The notes beneath the pieces are model-generated. The model made no database searches and was not told where the DNA came from. It worked only from the letters and a program-made list of their open reading frames with translations. This document shows positions 1-6,971 of a stretch of DNA of 12,127 bases, in pieces. Origin of the DNA: an uncultured Opitutia bacterium (GTDB lineage: Bacteria > Verrucomicrobiota > Verrucomicrobiae > Opitutales > MB11C04); assembly GCA_913048545.1 (NCBI GenBank), contig CAJWWH010000051.1, positions 1 to 12,127 of the forward strand, given 5' to 3'. Position 1 is the first letter of the stretch. Each line of letters starts with the position of its first letter. The translations under genes were made by a program, and so were the position numbers.

Positions 1-488
1 CCGGTGACCAACACTAGACCACGCTTCAGAGCCGTGATATCCTGCCAAATTTTCTCAGATGGTAAACCGACCTCCTCTATGGGTGGAATATTGGAGGCAA
101 GAACCCGCATAACAAAAGCGAGTCCATCTCGATCGCGAAATATATTCAATCGAAAATTCACGCCATGCTCCTTCCACTCAAAGGCGGTGTCAACATCCTT
201 AGCACTTTCTTCGGACAATGCAATGGACAGGTGTCTTTCGCTAAGCACAATACCGAGCATATAACGAATAATCTCATCGGTTACTGGCCCCGCACCAGGC
301 ATGGGAGTTAGATCATCATCAATCCTGAAGCTAACCGGACGGCCTATTTTCACATGCATATCCGAAATCCTGGACAAGTTCCCCCTTTTGTATGCTGGAT
401 CAATAAAATAATTGAGCATTTGGGAAAAACTTAAAGGGGAATCCCCAACTTGGTAAATCGGTTGGTTAATGTCGTATTGCTGAGTCAT
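1..488 (-). CDS. pilT: PilT-family type IV pilus twitching ATPase, N-terminal half (3' end outside window)
   Basis: A hexameric cytoplasmic ATPase of this family drives type IV pilus retraction and twitching motility. Reading leftward from an ATG at 488-486, 162 full codons are visible before the window edge. The N-terminal PAS-like PilT domain is clear: SDMH at residues 42-45, a FRIDDDL strand near 54-60, DVDTAFEW near 98-105, then FRLNIFRDR and FVMRVLASNIPP near 112-136, which match the PilT pattern of a basic FR.N segment before I-P. The linker GLP...LKRGLVLVTG ends at the base of the Walker A loop, so the P-loop, Asp box, Walker B and His box lie outside the window. An in-frame TAA four codons upstream fixes 488 as the earliest ATG start. 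No Shine-Dalgarno sequence sits directly before it. PilU or another PilT paralogue is possible; the family call is secure. Confidence 0.9.
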   Translation of the reverse strand, partial: MTQQYDINQPIYQVGDSPLSFSQMLNYFIDPAYKRGNLSRISDMHVKIGRPVSFRIDDDLTPMPGAGPVTDEIIRYMLGIVLSERHLSIALSEESAKDVDTAFEWKEHGVNFRLNIFRDRDGLAFVMRVLASNIPPIEEVGLPSEKIWQDITALKRGLVLVT

Positions 489-508
489 AGGATAAAATTA
501 TGTAAATT

Positions 509-550
509 TTAATTAGAGAGTGTTTTTCGTTCCAATGCAAATCTCCTTTC
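509..550 (-). other. Strong Shine-Dalgarno followed by an 8-codon mini-ORF in the pilT leader
   Basis: On the minus strand AAAGGAG (549-543) is the best Shine-Dalgarno in this part of the window, yet it lies about 55 nt before the pilT ATG. Seven nucleotides after it, a TTG (535-533) opens an eight-codon frame ending in TAA (511-509), which would encode MERKTLSN if the TTG initiates. It could be a leader peptide, a relic of an older start, or chance. No homologue is recognised and none can be expected at this length. Confidence 0.25.
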
Positions 551-599
551 AACTGAATTATTATTGGTTTGCAAATGACAAATAATTTTTGAGACTAAA

Positions 600-605
600 A
601 TTATA
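600..605 (-). promoter_or_regulatory. Candidate -10 box (TATAAT on minus strand) in the pilT/MBL divergent spacer
   Basis: The 126-bp spacer between pilT and the metallo-hydrolase gene is AT-rich. On the minus strand it contains a perfect TATAAT, which would give pilT a leader of roughly 105 nt. I find no convincing -35 at 16-18 bp. On the plus strand the overlapping TATACC (602-607) would place transcription start almost on the ATG at 615, giving a near-leaderless message. Both readings are weak because TATAAT-like hexamers are common in AT-rich spacers. Confidence 0.25.
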
Positions 606-614
606 CCCGATTAA

Positions 615-1616
615 ATGAAAGTTCACTTTAAAGGCACTAGAGGATCGATCCCGATTGCACCCTCCTCACAAATCATATCTGAAAAAGTGGTAGAGTGCTT
701 ACTTGCTGCTCGGGGCAAAGATCTTCGCTCCGAGGGACAAATCAGAAGTTTTGTCGAGAAAGAACTTCCATTTCATATTGGTCACACTTACGGGGGGAAT
801 ACATCGTGTGTTCATATTGAAACAGGATCGGATGATTATCTGATATTTGACGGTGGATCCGGGCTATACCCATTAGGCCAAGATATTGTCGGCAACCAAA
901 TATCCGGTAAAACTTTCCACATTTTCTTCTCCCACCTTCACTACGACCACATTCAAGGAATCCCCTTTTTCGGCCCCGGGTACAACCCAGATAACCAAAT
1001 CATTTTCCACGGTTCACACAAAACAATCGAGAAAGCACTTGAAGATCAGATGCATGCACCTTTTTTTCCTGTAACCTTTGATACTTTCAAAGCTAAAATC
1101 TCTTTCGAAACCCATGCACCAGGCGATATAGTATCAGTTTGCGATTCTAAAATCTCCATTCACGAACAAAACCACCCAGGTGTCTCATACGGCTACCGGA
1201 TTGACCAAGGTGAAAAATCAGTCGTCTACTCTACTGATGCTGAGCATCCATGTCAGGCTCATGGTAAATCTTATCCGTTCCTAGACTTTATACAGGGTGC
1301 AAACCTACTCATTTTCGATGCTCCTTACACTCACGACCAGTCAATCGGAGCACGTGAAAACTGGGGGCATTCCAGTAACATAATGGGAGTGGAGCTTGCC
1401 GCCCGGGCTAAGGTTAGCAACCTTGCACTTTTTCATCACGATCCGGCTACTACAGATAGGGAATTAGATGACTTCCTCTGTCATACCAAAAAATTTCTTA
1501 ACCGTTCCAAAATGGCAGTTCAAGAAACCCAACCCGGTATCCCAGGTTCGCCATCTCAACGATCACATCCGCACAATGTCATCGTAGCTTATGACGGTTT
1601 AATATTTGAAGTTTAA
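615..1616 (+). CDS. MBL-fold (metallo-beta-lactamase superfamily) metal-dependent hydrolase
   Basis: A probable cytoplasmic dinuclear-metal hydrolase of 333 residues without a signal peptide. The metal ligands of the fold are all present: HLHYDH with H107, H109, D111 and H112; H187 in NHPG; D208 in STDAEH; and H252 in WGHSS. The opening KGTRGSIP and the YGGNTSCV segment match the PhnP / cyclic-phosphodiesterase-like branch of MBL proteins that begin with a G-x-RGS motif. Residues 20-55, rich in charged helix, form an insertion before the glycine-rich strand. There is no beta-CASP domain, so an RNase J-type enzyme is unlikely. Candidate substrates are phosphodiesters such as cyclic nucleotides or phosphonate-pathway esters; none can be chosen from sequence. 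The start is the only ATG before the conserved strand. The next gene follows after five bases, so they are probably co-transcribed. Confidence 0.85.
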   Translation: MKVHFKGTRGSIPIAPSSQIISEKVVECLLAARGKDLRSEGQIRSFVEKELPFHIGHTYGGNTSCVHIETGSDDYLIFDGGSGLYPLGQDIVGNQISGKTFHIFFSHLHYDHIQGIPFFGPGYNPDNQIIFHGSHKTIEKALEDQMHAPFFPVTFDTFKAKISFETHAPGDIVSVCDSKISIHEQNHPGVSYGYRIDQGEKSVVYSTDAEHPCQAHGKSYPFLDFIQGANLLIFDAPYTHDQSIGARENWGHSSNIMGVELAARAKVSNLALFHHDPATTDRELDDFLCHTKKFLNRSKMAVQETQPGIPGSPSQRSHPHNVIVAYDGLIFEV

Positions 1617-1621
1617 TCAAA

Positions 1622-2236
1622 ATGCTAAATCAGCTTCAAATAAATGAAGAAATCCCCAAAAGACTCGAAAAAGAGGAAATAAACGATCTTCCGATAATCC
1701 GTTTTCGTGGACCGATCAAATTTGCTGAAACCAACGAGTCCTGCCAAAATTTTGTTCGAATACTTAAAAGCGAAAAAGTCTTGGGATTCGATATCGAATG
1801 TAAGCCTAATTTTAAGAAGGGGCCTAACAGCCCTCCAGCACTTTTGCAACTTGCCACCTCGAACCAGGCTTACCTGTTCAGGCTTTACCCCGTTATGAAA
1901 CTGGGTCCGATCATCGAGATACTCGAAGATCCGAATATCATAAAGACCGGTGTTGCTCTAAAGGACGACCTGAATAACCTGCAAAAAATTGAACCTTTTT
2001 CACCGGAAGGATTCGATGATATTGCGAAAATTGCCCAGTCACTCAAAATAGAACAAACTGGTCTCCGTAATTTGACTGCAATATTTTTCAAGCAGCGCCT
2101 TTCAAAATCGGCACAACTTTCAAACTGGGAAAAGCAACCTCTTTCTCCCTCGCAAATCAACTACGCTGCAACCGACGCATGGATCAGCCATGAACTCTAC
2201 AAGATCATGAAAGCCAGGCTCAATCTTATTGATTGA
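1622..2236 (+). CDS. DEDDy 3'-5' exonuclease domain protein (RNase D / WRN-exonuclease-like)
   Basis: A compact single-domain exonuclease of 204 residues. The DEDDy catalytic set is visible: D57 and E59 in FDIEC (Exo I), D116 in the KDDLNNL segment (Exo II), and Y181 plus D185 in NYAATDAW (Exo III, YxxxD). The PALLQLAT strand after Exo I and the SNWEKQPLSPSQINYAA run before Exo III are typical of the RNase D/WRN branch. The HRDC domains of true RNase D (about 370 residues) are missing, so this is a stand-alone exonuclease whose substrate (RNA 3' ends or DNA) is open. It starts five bases after the metallo-hydrolase stop with no Shine-Dalgarno, which suggests translational coupling, and converges on the permease gene with only 15 bp between stops. 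Confidence 0.88.
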   Translation: MLNQLQINEEIPKRLEKEEINDLPIIRFRGPIKFAETNESCQNFVRILKSEKVLGFDIECKPNFKKGPNSPPALLQLATSNQAYLFRLYPVMKLGPIIEILEDPNIIKTGVALKDDLNNLQKIEPFSPEGFDDIAKIAQSLKIEQTGLRNLTAIFFKQRLSKSAQLSNWEKQPLSPSQINYAATDAWISHELYKIMKARLNLID

Positions 2237-2251
2237 ACAGGATCACAGTTC

Positions 2252-3589
2252 TTAGGCACTTAACTTCCAACCTCTTTTCTTTAGCATATCGAGAAGAACA
2301 GCCAGTAGTAAAACCACACCGAGAACCACTTTTTGGGTGTAGCTTTGGACTCCGGTTAAATTCATTCCGTTTTGAATAACCGCTATGATAAATGCCCCAA
2401 TTAAGGTACCAAAAACTTTGCCCCTACCACCGGACAATGATGTACCTCCCACCACTACTGCGGCGATGACATATAATTCATACATTAAACCGTATTTCGG
2501 ATCTCCACTTTTAAATTGGGAAGCCATAATAACTCCACCCAGACCAGCCAAAGCCCCACACCCGGCATAGACCCATAACAGAATCTTTTTCACTGGCACT
2601 CCTGATAAACGGGCTGCCTCTGGATTTCCACCAACTGCGTAAATATATCGTCCCACAATGGTTCGGCTCATTACAATATGAGCCAGTAAATATAAAAAGA
2701 CCATCAACACCACCGCATTGGGAATGCCCATCAAGTCATCCCCACGACCCAACCAGTCAAAGGAGTCAGGCAATTGATAAACGGAAAGGCCTCCCGATAG
2801 CATGTAAGCCAAGCCACTCCCCACCATCATCATCCCCAAGGTTGCCACAAAAGGAGGAACGCCAAAAAAAGCAATCATTGAACCCGAGAAGAGGCCAAGT
2901 GCTGAACAGGCTAGTATTGCAAGGCCACATCCTGTTACCAAACCAGCGAAAGTGGACTCATCTCCTCCAAACCACTCACGAATAACCCAAGTCGCCAATA
3001 CTGCGGAAACTGCAATTAAACTTCCCACCGACAGATCAATTCCAGCAGTTATTATAACCAATGTCATTCCAATTGCCAAAATTGCTATCACCGCAATTTG
3101 ATTGGCCACATTCAATAAATTCGATGTTTTTAGAAAATTGGGCCAATAAGATGATTGGGGAGTCATAACCTGCAATCTCGAATTTACTGTTTGAGCATTA
3201 CGGAAATTCTCAAGCACGGCTAATTGCAGAAAAGACTGCTCGCAGGCAAGCAAATCTAGACTGACATTATCATCCAAACTTGACCGTAAGCCCTTACCTA
3301 GTTCAGGCGGCCCGCCCTGAACAATTCGGGTTACTTTCCATCCGTTACTAAGGAGTAATTCATTTAACCGGCTGGTAAAGGCTTTCCCGGAATCTGTTTT
3401 TCGCCCCGCAATCAATACACAACCGGGTTCAGTAAATTGGTCAGCTATTGATTGATTGAGTTGCACGGCTCCATCCTCTCCCTCTGGTTGCTGTTCCTCA
3501 AATGTAATCCAGCTAAAAAAGGCACAAAGCAAAACAAGGACGCCAAGCATTCCATAATCGGAAGAGAATATTGTTTTTATCCATTTCAT
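2252..3589 (-). CDS. Ribose-type (RbsC family) sugar ABC transporter permease with a large extra extracytoplasmic domain
   Basis: Inner-membrane channel subunit of a carbohydrate-uptake-2-type ABC importer, working with the ATPase and binding lipoprotein of the same operon. From residue 152 the RbsC core is textbook: NLLNVANQIAVIAILAIGMT, then AGIDLSVGS near 182-190, VPPFVATLGMMMVGSGL near 244-260, the cytoplasmic coupling loop AVGGNPEAARLSG near 318-330, and GGTSLSGGRG near 381-390. The first membrane segment is at about 13-30. In E. coli RbsC (321 aa) fewer than about ten residues link it to the core; here about 120 do (31-150), giving 445 aa. That insert starts acidic and Gln-rich, then shows an alternating strand/helix pattern (GCVLIAG, KVTRIVQG, LDLLAC), suggesting a small alpha/beta domain outside the membrane. 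The ATG at 3589 has no Shine-Dalgarno and lies 15 nt after the ATPase stop. Substrate unknown. Confidence 0.92.
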   Translation of the reverse strand: MKWIKTIFSSDYGMLGVLVLLCAFFSWITFEEQQPEGEDGAVQLNQSIADQFTEPGCVLIAGRKTDSGKAFTSRLNELLLSNGWKVTRIVQGGPPELGKGLRSSLDDNVSLDLLACEQSFLQLAVLENFRNAQTVNSRLQVMTPQSSYWPNFLKTSNLLNVANQIAVIAILAIGMTLVIITAGIDLSVGSLIAVSAVLATWVIREWFGGDESTFAGLVTGCGLAILACSALGLFSGSMIAFFGVPPFVATLGMMMVGSGLAYMLSGGLSVYQLPDSFDWLGRGDDLMGIPNAVVLMVFLYLLAHIVMSRTIVGRYIYAVGGNPEAARLSGVPVKKILLWVYAGCGALAGLGGVIMASQFKSGDPKYGLMYELYVIAAVVVGGTSLSGGRGKVFGTLIGAFIIAVIQNGMNLTGVQSYTQKVVLGVVLLLAVLLDMLKKRGWKLSA

Positions 3590-3604
3590 TTGATTATCAT
3601 TTAA

Positions 3605-5119
3605 TTAAGCCGCCCGTTCACTCTTTTGCCCAATGGCCAGAGCCATTAAAGTTTCCTGAGTTAACCCTGGGTCATTATTCAGTTCCCCCATTAACTCACC
3701 CTCTTTCATAACCAGTATACGGTCACTCATACCAAGAACTTCAGGCAATTCTGAACTGATCATTACAATTCCCTTACCAGCCTTGGCCAACTGGTTCATC
3801 CATTGATAAATTTCATACTTCGCTCCAACATCAATGCCCCGGGTTGGCTCATCAAAGATAAGAATTTCAGCATTTCTTTCCAACCACTTGGCAAGTACCA
3901 CTTTTTGCTGATTCCCGCCTGATAACTGAGAAGCAAGTTGATGATGTCCAGAAACTTTGATCTGTAATTTCTCCACATAATTTTGAAAAGAGCCCTTTTC
4001 TGCATTTGCATCAATCCACCCTTTACTGGAAAAATTTTTCAAATTGGGAAGTCCAAAGTTCTCACGGATTGACTGCCCTAAAACTAACCCCTGGTCTTTC
4101 CGATCCTCTGTGAGCAGGCAGATACCGGAGTTGATCGCATCACTTGGATTGCACAGAATAAGTTTCTCTCCATCCAATTCAACTTCTCCAGAATCGGCAA
4201 TATCCGCCCCGAATAACAATCGTACGGTTTCCGTTCTGCCCGCTCCCACTAGTCCGGTCAGGGCAAGAATTTCTCCCGAGCGAACCTCGAAAGAAATATT
4301 CCGTACCTTTTGACCAAAATTCATTTTTTTCACCCGCAGTCGAACCGCACCTGGAGTTCTTATTTCTTTGGGGAATTCATTTTCCAACTTTCGCCCAACC
4401 ATCATTTCAATAATTTTAGCCCGGTCCAATTCACTCTTCGACAAATGTCCCACCCGTGCCCCATCACGCATAACAATAGCCCGGTCTGCAACCCGCTCGA
4501 TTTCCTCAAGCCGGTGACTCACATAAACAACTCCAATTCCTTTTTTCTTCAGATCATCAATCAAAAGATAAAGCTGTTCGACTTCTTTTTTGGTAAGTGC
4601 GGCACTGGGTTCGTCCATTACCAAAATGCGGGCTTCCCGAACCAAGGCTTTGGTAATTTCAACCAATTGTTTTTCCGCTACTGTTAAACTGTCACACCGA
4701 ACATTGGGATCTATCTCTGCACCAATGCGTTTAAAAACTTCCTCCACCTTTGTCTTTTCTTCACTCTTTCGAACCCAACCAAAATCCGCTGGTTCAATTC
4801 CCAGAAAAACATTTTCCGCCGCCGTCAATCCAGGCACAAGATTAAATTCCTGATAAATAATCGCCACACCAGCATCCAATGAATCGGTCGGTTTTTCCCA
4901 ATACTGATTCACGCCATCGACTTCTAAAGAGCCTGAGTCTGCCTGATGGGCCCCGCCCATCACCTTGATTAATGTACTTTTCCCTGCTCCATTTTCTCCC
5001 AACAGGGCAACACATTCACCTCCCATTAATTCAAAGTCCACCGACTTTAATGCATGAACACCCGGGAATTTCTTATTAACTCCCTTCAATTCAAGAAGGT
5101 ACTTATTTCCTGTGCTCAA
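3605..5119 (-). CDS. Sugar ABC transporter ATPase, tandem-domain RbsA/MglA/XylG family
   Basis: Cytoplasmic energy-coupling subunit carrying two fused nucleotide-binding domains, 504 aa, the normal family length. Domain 1 has Walker A GENGAGKST (41-49), Q-loop Q90, signature-position sequence LTVAEKQ (145-151), Walker B ILVMDEP (165-171) and switch H202. Domain 2 has a degenerate Walker A, GLVGAGRTE (289-297) with Arg for Lys, a canonical LSGGNQQ signature (399-405), Walker B ILIFDEP (419-425), and serines at the switch position (MISSELPE). This asymmetric pattern is normal for RbsA-type ATPases and implies one fully catalytic site. The start is a TTG: a TGA lies two codons upstream in frame and there is no ATG before the first conserved strand. 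The regulator's TAA ends 11 nt earlier and no Shine-Dalgarno is visible, so coupled translation is likely. Confidence 0.95.
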   Translation of the reverse strand: MSTGNKYLLELKGVNKKFPGVHALKSVDFELMGGECVALLGENGAGKSTLIKVMGGAHQADSGSLEVDGVNQYWEKPTDSLDAGVAIIYQEFNLVPGLTAAENVFLGIEPADFGWVRKSEEKTKVEEVFKRIGAEIDPNVRCDSLTVAEKQLVEITKALVREARILVMDEPSAALTKKEVEQLYLLIDDLKKKGIGVVYVSHRLEEIERVADRAIVMRDGARVGHLSKSELDRAKIIEMMVGRKLENEFPKEIRTPGAVRLRVKKMNFGQKVRNISFEVRSGEILALTGLVGAGRTETVRLLFGADIADSGEVELDGEKLILCNPSDAINSGICLLTEDRKDQGLVLGQSIRENFGLPNLKNFSSKGWIDANAEKGSFQNYVEKLQIKVSGHHQLASQLSGGNQQKVVLAKWLERNAEILIFDEPTRGIDVGAKYEIYQWMNQLAKAGKGIVMISSELPEVLGMSDRILVMKEGELMGELNNDPGLTQETLMALAIGQKSERAA

Positions 5120-5130
5120 AAATCAAATTA

Positions 5131-5916
5131 TTATGAAAGTAGTTTTTCTCGGATGGCTCCGGCACTTTTTATGCAAGCAGCCCCAATCTCTTTAAAGCGG
5201 TCAACTTCAAGCCGAAAAGAAGGAGCAATAACCGTAATGGCACCCACTGGATAATGATAATCGTCAAGAATAACTGCAGAGACACAATGAATGCCCTCCA
5301 ACCCCTCCGCCAAATCTAATCCGTATCCACAGGCTTTGATTTTGTCCAGATCACGAGTCAATAAAGTTCGGGTGGCCAATGTGTTTCGAGTAAACTTTTT
5401 TAAAGTTACCTGACTCAAATAGCTTTCCAGTTCATCCGTGGGCAAGGCGGCCAAAATTGATTTTCCTGGGGCACAGGAATAACAGGGAATACGCAACCCA
5501 ATCCGTCCTGAAACCTTGATTGGTTGATCCGATTCACACTGCTCCAAAACCATTCCTTTCCCATCAACCATTACCAATAGTTGGGACGTCTCTCCAGTTA
5601 CATCCCGTAATTCCTTCAATGAGTCCCAGGAGGAAACGACAAGGCTTTTGTCATTAACTTGAGGTCTGGTTAAATCAGCTACCCGATTGGTCAGCACATA
5701 CCGACGATCATCTTCCCTTCGATAGAGCCATCCGCGTTTATGCATAGTCTCAGTGATTCTACCCACGCTGTTCACCGGAAGGGAAAGTGCCCGGGCAATT
5801 TCACTGGATGACTGTCCGGTTCGATAACGACCCAAAAATTCAAGGATCGCCAAAGTTCGTTCCGACCCCTTAGACGATGCATCCTGCCTGACAAGAATGG
5901 ATTCAGCCATATTCAT
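5131..5916 (-). CDS. IclR-family transcriptional regulator
   Basis: A 261-residue DNA-binding regulator. The N-terminal winged helix-turn-helix spans about residues 18-78: RTLAILEFLGRY, then SSSEIARALSLPVNSVGRI as the helix-turn-helix, then the wing DDRRYVLTN. The effector-binding domain follows, with the family's PCYSCAPGKSILAALP segment, the CGYGLDLAEGLEGIHCVSAVI core and a final AITVIAPSFRL strand with a C-terminal helix. IclR proteins usually bind a small carboxylic or aromatic catabolite and control a neighbouring catabolic operon. Here the gene lies inside the transporter operon, between the binding protein and the ATPase, 8 nt after the former and 11 nt before the latter, so it would be co-expressed with its likely target. 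The start may be the ATG at 5910 rather than 5916, because AAGGA is three bases from the first and nine from the second. Confidence 0.93.
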   Translation of the reverse strand: MNMAESILVRQDASSKGSERTLAILEFLGRYRTGQSSSEIARALSLPVNSVGRITETMHKRGWLYRREDDRRYVLTNRVADLTRPQVNDKSLVVSSWDSLKELRDVTGETSQLLVMVDGKGMVLEQCESDQPIKVSGRIGLRIPCYSCAPGKSILAALPTDELESYLSQVTLKKFTRNTLATRTLLTRDLDKIKACGYGLDLAEGLEGIHCVSAVILDDYHYPVGAITVIAPSFRLEVDRFKEIGAACIKSAGAIREKLLS

Positions 5917-5919
5917 AAT

Positions 5920-5924
5920 TCCTT
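5920..5924 (-). promoter_or_regulatory. Ribosome binding site of the IclR gene (AAGGA)
   Basis: AAGGA lies in the 8-nt gap directly after the TAG stop of the binding-protein gene. Spacing is 3 nt to the ATG at 5916 and 9 nt to the ATG at 5910 (third codon), so initiation at 5910 (259 aa) is the better fit. Confidence 0.5.
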
Positions 5925-6908
5925 CTATTTGAGGCTAGGATCGCTTTCTCCATCCGCCTGCCTGTATAATTGGGTTGGGATCAAAACCTCTTTTTCCACT
6001 TCATTGCCTGCAAAGTATTCCATTATTAGCTCTACAGTCTTCTTTCCAATAAGATCGGGAAACTGAACCGGATCCGCAAAAATCTTTCCGTCCTTAATCG
6101 CCTGCTTGCCTTCAGGTTGACCATCAAAAGCAACAATCACAACCTGATCCTGTTTGCCGGCTTTTTCCAGAGCCGCCCGTGCTCCAAGCCCAGACGGATC
6201 ATTAATAGCAAAGATTCCTCTCAAATTAGGGTGAGCCTGTAAGGTATCCTCGGTTACCTTATAGCCCTCATCTCGCACTCCACCGCCATCCAACTGGGCG
6301 ACCACTTCAATCTTGTTTGCCGTTAAACCTTCATTATACCTCCCAATAACCTCCTCAAATCCCTGAACCCGTAATTGGCAGGAGTTTGCCTGCGGAAAGT
6401 GTACCACTAATACCTCGCCTCCCTCATTACCCAATGCTTCTATCATCGCCTCTCCGGCTAATTTACCACCTTGTAAATTATCACTCCCCACATGACTGAC
6501 CACTTCCGCCCCCTCGGCAACACATTTTAAATCGCAGGTAAAAACCGGAACCCCTGCTTTGTTTGCTTTCTCGATAGCCGGACCGATTGACTGCCGGTCA
6601 CAGGGGTTTAAAATAATAGCATCCACTCCTGTGGTGAGGAAATCATCGATTTGATTGGCCTGTTTTTGCACATCCCGGTCACCGTCCACTACCACCACAT
6701 TATATCCATGCTTGGCCGCTTCCTCTCTCACCCCTTCTGCAATCACACTAAAAAATGGATTTCCCAAGGTTAGGACCGAAACTCCAATTGTACCTTTAGT
6801 GTTTCCTCGAGCCTCATCTTCTTCATTATCACCTGAACCATTGCCTCCACATCCAACAATCGAAAGGGTTAAAAGTGAAATTATAAATATGTACATTTTT
6901 TTCTTCAT
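5925..6908 (-). CDS. Ribose-type periplasmic sugar-binding lipoprotein of the ABC transporter
   Basis: Extracytoplasmic ligand-capture subunit (type 1 periplasmic binding fold), 327 aa. MKKKMYIFIISLLTLSIVGC is a clear lipoprotein signal with lipobox IVGC and lipidated C20, then a Gly/Asn/acidic linker to about residue 38. The mature protein follows RbsB: GVSVLTLGNPFF (42-53), VDAIILNPCD (95-104), PVFTCD (121-126), R180 in LRVQGF, FAINDPSG (233-240), VAFDGQP (259-265) and a late Q283. Against E. coli RbsB from memory, the ligand Asp-Arg pair is Asp-Leu here (D126-L127), so plain ribose is doubtful. The start is set at 6908, not the ATG at 6959: AAGGA lies six bases before 6908 and the signal peptide begins there, while the longer form adds 17 charged residues in front of it. 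First gene of the operon. Confidence 0.93.
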   Translation of the reverse strand: MKKKMYIFIISLLTLSIVGCGGNGSGDNEEDEARGNTKGTIGVSVLTLGNPFFSVIAEGVREEAAKHGYNVVVVDGDRDVQKQANQIDDFLTTGVDAIILNPCDRQSIGPAIEKANKAGVPVFTCDLKCVAEGAEVVSHVGSDNLQGGKLAGEAMIEALGNEGGEVLVVHFPQANSCQLRVQGFEEVIGRYNEGLTANKIEVVAQLDGGGVRDEGYKVTEDTLQAHPNLRGIFAINDPSGLGARAALEKAGKQDQVVIVAFDGQPEGKQAIKDGKIFADPVQFPDLIGKKTVELIMEYFAGNEVEKEVLIPTQLYRQADGESDPSLK

Positions 6909-6971
6909 TATATATCCTTGCGATTTCTTATTAATTTCTAAATTTGGAAGACTACCCATAAATGGAAAACA
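6909..6971. promoter_or_regulatory. Divergent control region between the binding-protein operon and the AroE-like gene
   Basis: The 63-bp spacer must hold the start signals of both divergent transcripts. It contains the binding-protein ribosome site AAGGA (minus strand, 6919-6915) and a perfect inverted repeat AATTT-CT-AAATT (6933-6944), a possible operator for the IclR protein encoded in the operon. No clean -35/-10 pair can be assigned on either strand. The role as shared control region follows from the layout; the operator is a guess. Confidence 0.4.

Noticed and set aside
4..264. Plus-strand open frame of 86 codons at the left edge
   Set aside because: It is antisense to the PilT N-terminal domain, which matches its family along the whole 1-488 stretch on the minus strand.
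615..1616. RNase J / beta-CASP nuclease or class B beta-lactamase
   Set aside because: No beta-CASP insert is present, and neither a signal peptide nor beta-lactamase-specific motifs are visible; only the general MBL metal site is supported.
2237..2251. Terminator between the convergent exonuclease and permease genes
   Set aside because: The gap is only 15 bp and shows no GC-rich stem or T-tract; any terminator would have to overlap the coding ends.
4310..4687. Plus-strand 125-codon frame inside the ABC ATPase gene
   Set aside because: It is antisense to well-conserved ATPase sequence (domain 1 Walker B to the start of domain 2) and resembles no known protein.
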